Assembly: GCA_013397695.1 (NCBI GenBank)
Contig: VYZI01000033.1
Location: 2,359,776 to 2,423,775, forward strand
Length of the DNA: 64,000 nucleotides
DNA from: Centropus unirufus
Taxonomy: Eukaryota > Chordata > Aves > Cuculiformes > Centropidae
Direction of reading: 5' to 3'
The notes below the pieces were generated by a model. It saw only the letters and a program-made list of their open reading frames with translations, was not told the origin of the DNA and did not search any database. This document shows positions 1-12,000 of the stretch, in pieces. Position numbers and translations under genes: made by a program. Numbering within the stretch: position 1 is the stretch's first letter; every line of letters starts with the position of its first letter.

Positions 1-840
1 CTTCGCTAAACCCACCATGAATGGGACTAAATAAACACATTTTTCTTTGTTAGCTCTACATTTACATATATTCCTTCACTTCCCTCTTTTTATTACTTAC
101 ATTTTCATTCAACTACCAGCTTTCCTAGGCTTGTGAAATAATCACAGAATTGACGAGCAGTCTGATGTTACTTGTAAAAATCTTGTTGCTTAAGCAAGAT
201 TTAAAATGTTTTTAAATAACAGGCCCAGCAACCACAGCTTACAGAAAAAGACTGCAATTTCTTAGTCTTAAGAAACCAGGAGATGGCCAGATCTTGACAG
301 AAGAAAAGAATAGAGGAGCCTCCAGCCAACCAGTGACTCTTCTGTGACACCAAGGTCTGGGAAAAGCTAAAGCTCATTAAACTTTACCAATTAATCTGTA
401 AATGAAAGACTGCAAAAAATAATCATCTTAGTTAAAGGAAATAAATTTCTAGCCTGAAAAAAGATGCTACCTGCTGGTGTATTTCTCTATTGTATGCTAT
501 ATATTTTTCAAGTTCTGAGTATAACCTACATTATGGATGCCTTTTCCTGAATGATCAGAGGTGCCTTAAACTTCATTGAATAGAAACTACAATTACTGAC
601 AATTAAGAAGTTCTAATATTTGTCACAGAGAAGTAGCCTTGACTGAGTAAGCCTTATAAGTGAAATATTGATGATAATCGTATGCGAGAGATGCAAAGTT
701 GGGTGTATTTTTTGATGTAACATTGCTTTTCATTCTAACTGAACCTCAAACAAGAGCAAAAAAACCTATTATTCAAATAGCGCATCAACAATACTTATGC
801 AGTGAAGTCTTGTTTCCTCCTTAGATTTCATTTCTCTTAC
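1..840. other. MTA3 intron (partial, 3' side)
   Basis: AT-rich intron after the last exon seen. I looked on the minus strand for the expected next exon (KIRKLLSSS-like in MTA1) and did not find it. No repeat recognised. Confidence 0.55.
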
Positions 841-995
841 CTGGTCTCTTCTGTAGCTATAAAGAAACCATCATCTGAAGCATCAAGCCAATTTTGCCTC
901 TGTCTCTTGATCACTGGAATCGCACTTGCCTTAATGGCACTTGCACTGGCTTGCAAGGCTTTGCCATTAGCCATAAGAACATGGGGAGCAGCATG
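841..995 (-). CDS. MTA3: MTA3 exon: MTA1-like C-terminal segment
   Basis: A 155-nt exon with acceptor TTGTGATTTCAG and donor GTAAGA. In phase 0 it has 51 codons beginning HAAPHVLMANGKALQASASA, including KRQRQNWLDASDDGFFIATE, and ends ET plus AG of an Arg/Ser codon. The second half matches the MTA1 C-terminus (KRRRMNWIDAPDDVFYMATE in human). In MTA1 this leads into the second RBBP4/7-binding segment (KRAARRPYKP), so one more exon is expected before base 1. Read in the frame reached by skipping the microexon, it ends after ACCSPCSYG at a stop (967-969). Residues 430-481. Confidence 0.88.
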
Positions 996-3900
996 CTGAA
1001 ATCACAATAAAACGGAAAGATATTTGCCTGAGAATAAGCATAATACTCTTAACTGTTTTTCCTATAAAGGACAGCATACACACAGCACTTCTCTCAGCAG
1101 TCTTCCTCAAGCAGCACCTAGGGATTCGATAACACTCTGGGAGCGTAAACAAGTTTTAGCCAAAGGTCTTAATGCTCTTTAAAAAAGAAATTAACTATTG
1201 CTAATGCAATTGTATACACAGAGAAACTGAGGCATGAATAAATGCCACGAACTAAATGCCATGAGCTTCGCAGGAGAATTATTTTGATTTTAGAAGACAA
1301 TTGACATTTTCTGAGCAAAAACCCAGCATCCCAATTAACATAATCAGACTTTTTTTCTTCATCCAAGTATGGCATTAATCCAATTAAAAAATTCATACTT
1401 CTCACTTCATAGGTCCTTACTTGGCCAGTATTTCTTTACACGTAAGTCACCAAATAAGACAAGTGGTTTGGTCCTGCTGCTAACCTAAACTGGAGGAGGA
1501 CAACAAATATTTATTTGACCTTACTGGTGACATGATTCTTTGGGTTGCTCACCAGTCATTATATATTACAGTTGAATGAAATATGTCTATATTCACTTTA
1601 ATATAGATTACACCAAATATAAAAAATACATTAATTTTCCACTAAACCTTTACCTGGAACAACTGTGCAATGAGAGCAAATACTCAGATCTAAGGAGGGA
1701 AGCTGCCTTCCAATATATGAAAAGGAGAGAATGGAAATAATGTTTTCTATATCATCTCTAGGTAACAGTTTGGGAGAATATCCCATGACAAATAATAAAT
1801 CTTGGAAATTCAAATCAGGTTTCCCACAGAATTATCAGCGGGATTAACTAATAACACTATTTGATTAAAATAGGTATGATCGAAGACATTATACAAAGGT
1901 TAGAGTTTGGGCTTTTTTCTCACGTGGATTCAGCATCATGTTTTCTTAGTAAGACCTATTTTCTTGGTGAAATAATACCAACTTTCCACATTTTTGTAAT
2001 ATACCTAAAATGCACACAATGCCGCACATTCATGGGAGCACCCTCTAATTAGGTGACCAATTCTGCAGTCACTGAGTAAGGAATAGGCTGGCAGCATTCA
2101 CAAAGACTAGCAGAACAGAATATAAAAGTGATCGCTTAAATCATGGAATAATAATAATAAAAAAAATAACAGCCAAAAATATAGGCCTCAGTTCTTCTGC
2201 ACCATTCTTAGACTCTTATTCATTCTATTAGTTTCACATTATGCCACAACCTTCAATACACGTTGATCCACACCATTTGTTCCCTCCAGTAGGACAACTT
2301 CTATGCATTTGACAGAAAACTTTCAGTGTTCACTATTTTAGTGCAAATAACTGAACAACCTCCTCCATCATTCCTTGAATCTCGTGTAGTACAACAAAAC
2401 AAGAACAAAAAGAGCAACAAGACATCAAATTTGAGTGAGTCATATGTAACTCTTCCTTAGAGCTAAACTATTTTCCTTTGTCTAAGAGACAAACAAGATT
2501 TATGGTGAATTTCGTTGGTGTTGGGCATAGGGATGTAAATTTATCTTTGTAGTCCCGCTAAATGTTTGCTTCATCTTTTCCATTTTTTCATTAGGTGTCT
2601 AGACTGCAGCTTGGTTTTCACATACTTTTTGTACAGGCTTTGGTGGGGAGGAAGAACTAAAGGAGATCATACTAGAAGTAAACCTATCGCTTAGAATAAA
2701 TTCAGGAAAAAATACATAGTTTGGAAGAAATTAGAAGTTCATAAAGTTGTTTAACTGATGAGCTCTTAATGTGCAAAAAGGATAGGGCTGAAAAAGTGAG
2801 TAAGAATTCATGCACAGAAAACATTGCCATGCATCAGATTTCACACTAATTATTTTTGTCTGGCAATTGCCAATGCCATATGTTACAGAGAACATACAGA
2901 GAACATTCAAGGGCTCAACGAGTAATTTTTCTGCTGTGCTTCCCAGTTAGATATCTGTTTATGTTATCTAATATAATCGTTTATATCTTTTCAGAGGCCC
3001 CTTTCCAATACAATACCGAATGTTCCATTTTCTCAAGACAACATACACAGGCAAAATGTGTTCAGGAAACATACAAGGCACAAAAAACCACAATTCTTAC
3101 GGCATATAATCTAAGGAACAGTTAAGCCTGATGGAAAAAGTATGTGTTTTTCCATTATAGTTTTCCCATGGCACAGATAGATACTGTTACCAGTTCTGAA
3201 CTTGTGCTTTGTCTACCTTTATTAGACCTTAACTCTTATTTAGGCAAGAGATAACATTAGAGAAAATGGTTTAAGGGTTACAATATAACCTCATTTCTGT
3301 TGCATCATATTGGTTAGAATTTTCTCTTCTATTTTCCTTTTCCTCCAGCCCTTTCAAGCTATTTGAAGAAATTTAATTACATTTCACTTAAGGCCTAGAG
3401 AAAAAATCATTGTTCTCCATTCTGTACTAGGGACAACATTATCTTTAATTTCTAGTTAATCATAACAATTGAAGTTGTGGAATAGAAGATCAGTTCATTA
3501 GTTCCTTTGAAAAAAATATATTTACCCCTGTGTATAAAAAAGTGTATTCAATGCCATCGTCATATTAATATCAACACCAAGAGAAGAGCAAAATGAACTT
3601 TCATACAGAGTAATTGTTAAATGCATTTCTTAATGATTATTGTGATTTTAAATTTTCTCTAGCACACAGCTTTGCCAGAAAAGTTATGAAAGCCTCAGGA
3701 ATACTGCCTGTACTACCACAGAAACCCTATTCATTCAAAAACCCTGCATGCAGAAAGCTCCAATAATTTCACTATAACTGTGGCATGTACAATTAACAGC
3801 TGGCATTTTGTTTTTTATTCTTTTCATCACGAATAAGTTGTGCTGTGATTCTGCAACAAAAGTGCTGGTATTAATGGTTGGCATACCAGTGGTGGCAGAT

Positions 3901-6900
3901 CACAAAATAGCATCTGATCAGCAGAAGCTTTACTCAGTTTGCTAACTGTGTGTTGAAAAAATCCTCCTACATATTAAGTGACTCCTTTTCCCAAGCATTT
4001 CCTCATATCAAACTGGGTAGAATCACAGAATCATACGAACCCTAGGTTGAAAACACCTCCAAGGTCATGGACTCCAACCGTACCTGTCTGCCACTAAACC
4101 AGATCCCTAAGCACCTCATTTACCCATCTTTTAAACACCTCCAGGGATGGTGATTCCACCACCTCCCTGGGCAGCCTGTTCCAGCAACCAATGATTCTCA
4201 GTGAAAATATTTTTTCCTAATGTCCAACCTAAACCTCCCTTGGCACAGCTTGAGGCCATTGCCCCTTGTCCTATTACCTGTCACTTGGGAGAAGAGACCA
4301 GCACCCACCTCTCTACAACCTCCTTTCAGGCAGGTGTAGGCAGTGATAAGGTCTCCCCTCAGACTCCTCCAGGCTAAACAACCCCAGCTCCCTCAGCCCC
4401 TCCTCATAACCCTTGTTCTCCAGCCCCTTCACCAGCTTTGTTGCCCTTCTCTGGACATGCTCCAGGACCTCAATGTCCTTCTTGTAGTGAGCGGTTCAGA
4501 AATGAACTCAGGATCCAAAGTGCAGCCTCACCAGTGCCAAATGCAGGGGCAGAATCACCTCCCTGGCCCTGTTGGCCATGCTATTTCTTACACGGCCAAG
4601 ATGCCATTGGCTTTCTTGGCCACCTAGGCACCCTTCTGGCTCATGCTCATTCGGCTGTCAACCAACACCCCCAGGTCCTTCTCCTCTAAGCAGCTTTCCA
4701 GCCACTCTTCCCCAAGCCTGTGGCGCTGGGTTTTTTGTGTCCCAAGTGCAGGACTCGGTATTTGGCCTCGTTGAACCTCATCCCACTGGTCTCAGCTCAC
4801 CAATCCAGCCTGTTCAGATCCCTTTGAAGAGCCTCCCAACCCTCAAAAGCAGGTACATTCATTGAGTCCTCTTGTACCCCCAAGACAAAACTGTTCCATG
4901 CCAAAAATACACCACCAACAGAAAGATCACCGAAGGTATAAAAGAGCAAACCTCTGTTTGCACTTAAAAGAAAAAACGCCAGAAGGCCAAGGGAGATGTT
5001 GCTCAGGAAATGTTACATCCAATAAGGGATGCAAATATTTAAGTCAGCACAGTTACCTCTGGGAAGAGTTGCACCTGCCATGCTGCAGACTGAACACATC
5101 CTCAGAGGCCACCGAGACCAAGGTCTTCAACAGTTTGAAACTCCAAGAGTTTACAGGAATATAATTTGTGATCATATTATGTCTTCACAGCTTCAGTTGT
5201 CCCCTGCCAGAATATTTCTCTGTGTGCACCATTCTCAGGTACTTCTTTCCCAGGCTCATGCACACCTTGATTTTTAAGAGCTGCTTGCAAGTGCTGCTCA
5301 TCAAAACTCACCTGGAAGGGACATGGATTTTCCATCTGTGTACACAAACATTCATTTCCCAGCAGGCAACTGAGACAGTTCCGATGTTCAGTGAATGCCC
5401 TTTTCATGAAGAAGCTACATAAGAAAGTGTTTCTTTCTGTCAAATCTTCTGGTAGCAGCAGCACAGAGCTGCTAATTCAGTCAGTTGATTAACTGGAAAT
5501 CCAGGTCTTTCAGTACAAGCTGCACTAGGCATCAGGCTTTGCTGGGTCTGGGAAGCAGGAACTGGCTGTATAGCAGCACTATACACATGATATGTTCTGT
5601 GGTGGCAGCTACAAGTCCAACAAAGTTTGGATACTCTTCCAAAGACACCTACAAAGATACTCCTCCAACACCTTATTTTAAAGTGGAAACTTAATATAGC
5701 ATCTTTATTACGTAGGGTAAATCTCCTAAACTCACTGGATCCTAAAGGAATTTCACTCACAAGGATATTAATACGCATGTTGGAAAGTCAAGAGAGGAAT
5801 CTTGTACCAATTTAGGAATAGGACTCAGATCCCAAGTCACGGTTGATGTTTCTGCCTCACATTTCTAAAATTGTACTGGCATGTAAATGGCTGAGCACTT
5901 ATTCACTGGGAGCCACTGAAGAGTCTGAAAATACACTGAGCTTTCAAAGAAATACAGAACACCAACAGACATCAGAAATGTAAAAACTAATGTTTATGTT
6001 GTGGTTGAAAGTATGTTTAGCTGGATTATGATAAATTCCTGAGTAGACATGCATTTATGATCTCTTACTTTTTTCCCTGTCCTTTCAGAAAGGAAAAAAA
6101 TCCCATTGCCTTAAATTAGCTTTTTTAAAATTTCTGTCAGATCTTTAAACAAAAAAATCAAATAAAATCAAGTAGAAAGAAGAAGCTGTAGAAAAAATAA
6201 TCAGTAGAAAAAATCAGGCATGCTGAGATGATTGGTAATAATGCATATCAATTGTTTCAATAAATTTTGCATTGACCTAATTATACAGGATATCGTGTAA
6301 GGCAAGTGTAGTTTACATTACATTTAAACTGGTTATTGCATCTGTTTTGCCACACCTGGAATGTTCTTATTTGCAAAGTCATTGGCATTGTGACTCTCAT
6401 AAGCATCAAATTTTAGGGCTGGTTTAGTTTACTTATTCACAGAGATTTGAGATTAATTGAAAAACCACAAAACAGCCTCCAAACAGCATGGTGCTGCAGA
6501 AGTTGAAACGATCATGCAGGCACACATTCATTTTGGGTACAGAATTTCATTTAAGAAAATTAAATTTTCTTCAGACCTTCCTGTTTTATTATGCAACCTT
6601 TCACAAAACATAGAATCCATGCAATGCCGAAAACCCAAGTCAATAACTTTTATTTGCAACAGAGGGGGAAAAAAAGACAACAGGTGACTTTCCAAAGCAT
6701 CTGGGTTAAAATACCACAATCTTTATAGCCTCTGTATTTCATGAGAATGCTATATAAATTCTCAATAAGTTGCATCTTTAAAAGGAGCACTTGGAAAGAA
6801 ATATTTATTTATATAAATTTAAAAAGTAATAATTAAAGCCTAAACATGGTACCCACCCAGAGAATAAGGAAATTAATTTTATATTTAGAACATAGAAGAT

Positions 6901-9045
6901 ACCCTTCCTTTGCCTCCCCTCACCCAGTCCCTTAAATAAATTTTCTAGCTTATTTTTATGCATATGAATCAGAGACAAAAAACAGGGAGACATAATTGTA
7001 TTTAAATGCAGAATTTTTGTAGTGTTCTCAGAAAAACTTCACTTCTATTTTTCTTAGTGAAGTACACACTATTGCTCATTGGCTTTGATTCTAACATAAA
7101 TCTAAATCTTCAGAGACAAGACCACATTTAATATCATATGTTATTTTCACCACCAATAAATGAAACTTAAAGGAACTAAAATAATTCACTTCGAAGATAG
7201 TATACAGATTTGCTCCTGTACCTCTCACATTGTGACTGACAAAAGATCATGCTTTAACTTTTCATCTGCTAAAATATTAACCATAGTCAGAAAACGGGGA
7301 CTTCATTTCTGAGTAATTATGTATTGCAGTAGTCAATCAAAAGTAGATGTCAGCAGCATTGCTTTACTATGTCTCTATTGAATAATCTCATACTATTCCT
7401 AATGCACCGAAGAGTATATTTTCTGGATTTACTGACATATTCTGCCTACTCATTGGAAAGTAAGAATTTTTCCATTACACATTCAGTAATGTTTAATCAC
7501 AGTGAAGAGCTGGCTTATTTTCAAGACCTTTTCACATGGTCTAAACAGAATATTTTTTTAATTGTGCTTTCTTTAGTGAAATGGAAAATAAATATACGCT
7601 GTTTTGACTGCACAACTTTACTCTGAATGGTCCACGTTGTCTGCAGAGAGGTCTGCAGAGGTTCACAACACAGGAACCTTGAGAACTCAAGTTGTTTAAA
7701 AACCTTTCTCTTATCTCTTTAAAGTCTGGCCATGTTTTGGCATGAGACAAAATTTATATAGGCAAACTCCCCATTGCTTTAGATCAGAAAGACTGACAAA
7801 ATGTGTTATCTTCAGAGTGAAATTAAGAGAAGCAAAAATACAAAGGGAAATGCAGAGGGAAGTTTTCACCAGCTTCAGCATTAACCTCTATTTTTTTCCT
7901 GACACCAATGCAGAATTGGAAAGAAATGTTGAAAAACATTTCAAACCCTGCCAAAGTTTTAAAGGAGAGGAATACAGTTAAATAACTCTAAGCACCTTAT
8001 TTTGAAAGAGGTCTACTTAAACTAAATTCATGACAAAGGACTACCTCACATCCAGTAGAAAACATAACTTTTTTGACACTTCTCTCTACTGTTTTCAAAT
8101 TTTGGGATCTGTAGTCCTTACCTATTCATTATTCATTTGCAATGGACAAATAACAACTAGTGATGATAAAGGTAATGAACTAAGTTTATCCCTTGTCTCC
8201 TCCTGAATCAGGTATCTGTGGGGTATTTACATGTCCCAAAAATGCTGCACATACAGAAGAAGTAATAATTTGAAGGGACACCCTGAAAACTGCAGGAATT
8301 AAAACAAACAAGCTCACATCATGTCTTGACAGGTTTTATCCTAAAATTTCAAAACTTGCTCCAAAATGGGTCTTATTCCAAAAGTGGATAGTCCTCCCTC
8401 TGAATACCTACAGGACAGACGTAAGTCATTCCCAGTCAGAGGAAGGTTTTCTTTATGTGAAGTTTTATTCAGTCCTATCTCACTTTTATTTGGAGCCTGA
8501 AACAGAGACTGATAAAATTTCTTACCATATAAAAATCAAAGACAGAGACTAAGTCCATGACATTTTTACACACAAAACTTTTAATTGTCATTTTTTAAGA
8601 CTTATCAGCTTGCTTAAACCTTTCTCCTTTTCTAGAACTCAAACTATGCCAAGGTAAAGTCAGAAACTGTCCCCACAGGAATGGGATGCAGAAAATTACT
8701 CGGCTACTATTTTGAACTTTAAATGCGCTCTGATAGGTGTGAATGCAGATATTTTATCAACATTAGTTTGACATAACAAAAAAATCACTTAAAGACATAA
8801 CACACAGAATTGTAGTTGGATTTTTCATCTATTCCAACTGACAGCATGGGTATTTCTTAAGCCATTTAACCCCCTATTGTTTCCAAGATTTCCCATGAAG
8901 TGTAGTGGCAGACAGATCTACAGTGATACTGGACTTTATGAAAAAAACACGCCAACAGCTTAGAATGCTACTATATTCAGCCTGTTTTCAAAAGAAAAAT
9001 CACATCTATAGACAGATCAATACCTATAATCTTCTCTTTACTTAC
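996..9045. other. MTA3 intron, 8.0 kb
   Basis: Contains the CR1 fragment at about 4018-4885. The cluster of open frames between 4343 and 5778 falls in or beside that element and is not coding. No further exon recognised, although a short one could be missed. Confidence 0.55.
4018..4885 (-). mobile_element. CR1 retroposon 3' fragment, about 0.87 kb
   Basis: Reads in the plus strand as the complement of CR1: GTAGAATCACAGAATCATAC at the 3' end, GGGATGGTGATTCCACCACC, a CTCCCTGGGCAGCCTGTTCC block, AAGGTCTCCCCTCAGACTCC, CTCCAGGCTAAACAACCCCA, TGGACATGCTCCAGGACCTC and CCCAGGTCCTTCTCCTCTAA. The minus-strand copy is 5'-truncated near 4885 and has decayed open frames. This is the most complete CR1 copy in the window and the clearest sign that the organism is a bird or close relative. 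Confidence 0.93.
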
Positions 9046-9074
9046 CATTATCGTTCTTGTATGGCTGGATGATT
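9046..9074 (-). CDS. MTA3: candidate MTA3 29-nt microexon
   Basis: On the minus strand a strong acceptor (TTCTTTTGTTTTCCAG) is followed by 29 bases and a perfect GTAAGT donor. AA completes a Glu codon with the G left by the upstream exon, then SSSHTRTIM follows, ending at a codon boundary. This phase change, 1 to 0, is exactly what is needed to join the upstream exon (ends phase 1) to the downstream exon at 995-841 (phase 0). I do not recall this peptide from any MTA protein, so support is splice signals plus phase only. Another exon might also lie in these introns. Residues 420-429. Confidence 0.7.
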
Positions 9075-12000
9075 CTGGAAAACAAAAGAACCACAGTGTA
9101 TTAGAGTATTGTCTTTATCCACAAAAGCCCTGTTTTCTTTTGCTCACCCTGAAGGCTAAGATGCTACTGTTCAGATACATCAACGGAAGTATCAGAAACA
9201 CAGAGACTGGAAAGATTTGTCATGAAATGAGCATGAGAAACACTACTGGTTCTGAGCTGTTAACTGCACTCACTCACTTTGCTTAATTACCCTCTTCTGC
9301 AAGAAAATAGAAAAATGGAACTAATTCATAATCCATGCTTCAATAAGTTGGGTTTTTCATTTTGCTTTTAACATATGGCATCATTTAACATGCAGAATTA
9401 GTTCTGCCGAAAAAAAAATACAAATAGTATCAGCAAAGTTCAATTACTATTTCCATTTGAAAAAGCTTTATAAAACTAGACAATTCATTTTTTGAGTATT
9501 TTGAAATAGATTCTCAGTTTGAAATTGCCAAAGTATGTTGAGAGGTGCAATATACAGAAACCTTAATTATTCTCTCCTATATAAGACATAATCAGGAATC
9601 AGTCAATTGAACTTATGGTTACATTTGCATAAAATTGCTGAGGAATCACTATGAGGCCAATAGCGAACAGATTTCACTCTGAGGTTTAAATTAAACTACA
9701 TTTGCTTCCCACCACCCAGAGACAGAAACGTCACTGTTTTTGGCTTTAAAACACTACACTTGTCATGTCTTTTCCAAAGCAGTATAACTTCACTAACTAA
9801 ATAGCATCCTAACCAGTTAAAAAAAAAAAGGGCAAGAAAATTTGCTACTGATCTATAAGAAACAGCGTGGTGCTACCAGCAATCTCATAGACTCGCTCAA
9901 AAATATTGCGCAAGACATCATATTGGCTACAGCACATAGAGTTCTTAAGGAAGAGACATTTAGCAACGCTACGTGCAGTTCTGGGCAAAATGTACCTAAT
10001 TCTGCATTAATTGCATCAGCAGAGTCTCAATTCTGCAACTGAGATAAATGTACAATAATTACAACAGGTTAGACATTCTTCCCCTGGTTCAAGTTGCAGT
10101 TCTAACGGAGCTCCCCACTGGGATCACTTACACAAAGAATTCTCCAGGGATTTTGTTATTATTAGAGATAGGGTTCAAGAGATTAAAAGGACATGACAAA
10201 GAACAGCTGGGCATCTCTTTAAAAAAAAATTAAAAAAATGGTACTTGCACTCTCAAACTGGTGTTTCTCTTTCATTTTCAGGCGTTATCTTAACCAGCCT
10301 GAACATATAGTTCAATCACTAATATAAATAAAGACAAGCCATTTTAAACATCCCAAACTATTTAGAAACTTCAATCTGATATTCAGCAGTAATTGCTGTA
10401 TCTAATTTATACTCACATTTGTACTAGTCTTCATCCTGAATCAAATCTAATTAAAAAATATTATACAATCTCAATACAGGTATCAATAACTTCCGATAGA
10501 CAAAGGTTCTGTAATATAACTAAAGTGATTAATATATAATTTGTGAGGTGCTCTCCCAGCCCTTTTCATCTCCCTTTTTTTCACAGAAAAATTATCATAT
10601 ATAAAAAAATATCTAGGTCACCAGACCTCCAGGCAAGTTTACTGCTAATAACTGGCATTAAGTATAAAAATTAAATAATGTGACAGCCTACTGTTCCCTG
10701 ATACCTGAATACCTTCAGCATTGTTATAAAGTAAGAGTAGAACTCTACAATCTGTTCAATTTTTATCTTTACAGTAAAGTTATTTTTGCTATTGCAAGTT
10801 TACTTTTTTAACATCCCAGTGAAATAATGTTTCAGGACCTGAATGCCCCTGAGAAAACCCAGAGACTGCATTCATGGAGGTATAAACACCTAAATAATTT
10901 GAGACAAGGATTCATGCTGTGTGTAAGCCTAATTCCTCAGAAGAAAATCCAAAAAAAACAACAACCCATTTCAAAGACCACAACTGCATTTCCTGAGAGA
11001 TCCTCAATTTAAGTAGAACAAGTTAAACAAAAAGGATAGGACTTCTCTCTTCAAACATGGAGAAGATAAATTACACAGCACTTCCAGTCACCCCGTAAAA
11101 AGAAGATCAAAGTGAACAAAAAAAAATTCATGCTTTCTATCCTCAGACACTCCCATAATAAAATCTTCACTCTTACTCAGAGGTGCTATGCTTGTGGCAT
11201 AGCTTTACATGCCAAACCTATAAAAACTATGCTTATCACGATTGCCCCAGTCTCAGTCACTCTCTCACTTCCACAGATAACTGAGTGAAAGCAAGAATAT
11301 CTCCCTAAAAAAACCTGAGGAACAGCTGAATGCACCCAGAGACTGTTAAGCAGAAGACTTTTTAAGAATACATTACAGACACTTATTCAATGCCAACAGC
11401 TGTTAAATCCAGGGTAATGCCTTATTGCTCACCTATTACTAAAACAGGGCAAAGTGAAGATGTGTTACGTTCATAGAATATCCCTGTATTATATCATACA
11501 ATACAAAAACCTCTGTTTTATTAGATAGACATAGTTAAAAGATTCTGGGATTTCACAGAGACCATTAATTAAGGTGCAGTTATTACACCAGTTAAACTTT
11601 TACATACTCCGATATCCAAATATTCAGATTTAGAACTGAGTGGACACTGAGAAAATTATTACACATTGATCTGTAGGATTCTGACCAATGTTTACACATG
11701 AACACACATCAGCCAATCCTGTAGAAAACTTTGCTTTTAATTAAGGCAACTAAGGATGAAAGTCATTGCTTCCAATCAAAAAAGCAGTCATGTAGTGTTT
11801 GAACGGCATATTTTGCAAAAGATCTGCACACCCACGCAAACTTAAATGCAGCAAACTTGAGGGCAATAGAGCTTATGTTAAACCCATAAATATCTTTTTC
11901 AGATTTTCAGTTTTATCTGCCAAGTTTTAGAATTCTTTAAGGAATTTAAGTAACCAGGCTCAAATTTCAGTGACAATGGCATCAGTGGACACTTGGATTT

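Noticed and set aside
802..999. 65-codon plus-strand frame
   Set aside because: Antisense shadow of the MTA1-like MTA3 exon at 841-995.
4343..5778. Cluster of overlapping open frames on both strands
   Set aside because: Up to about 4885 they lie inside a CR1 fragment read in the wrong strand. The rest is adjacent intron without protein similarity.
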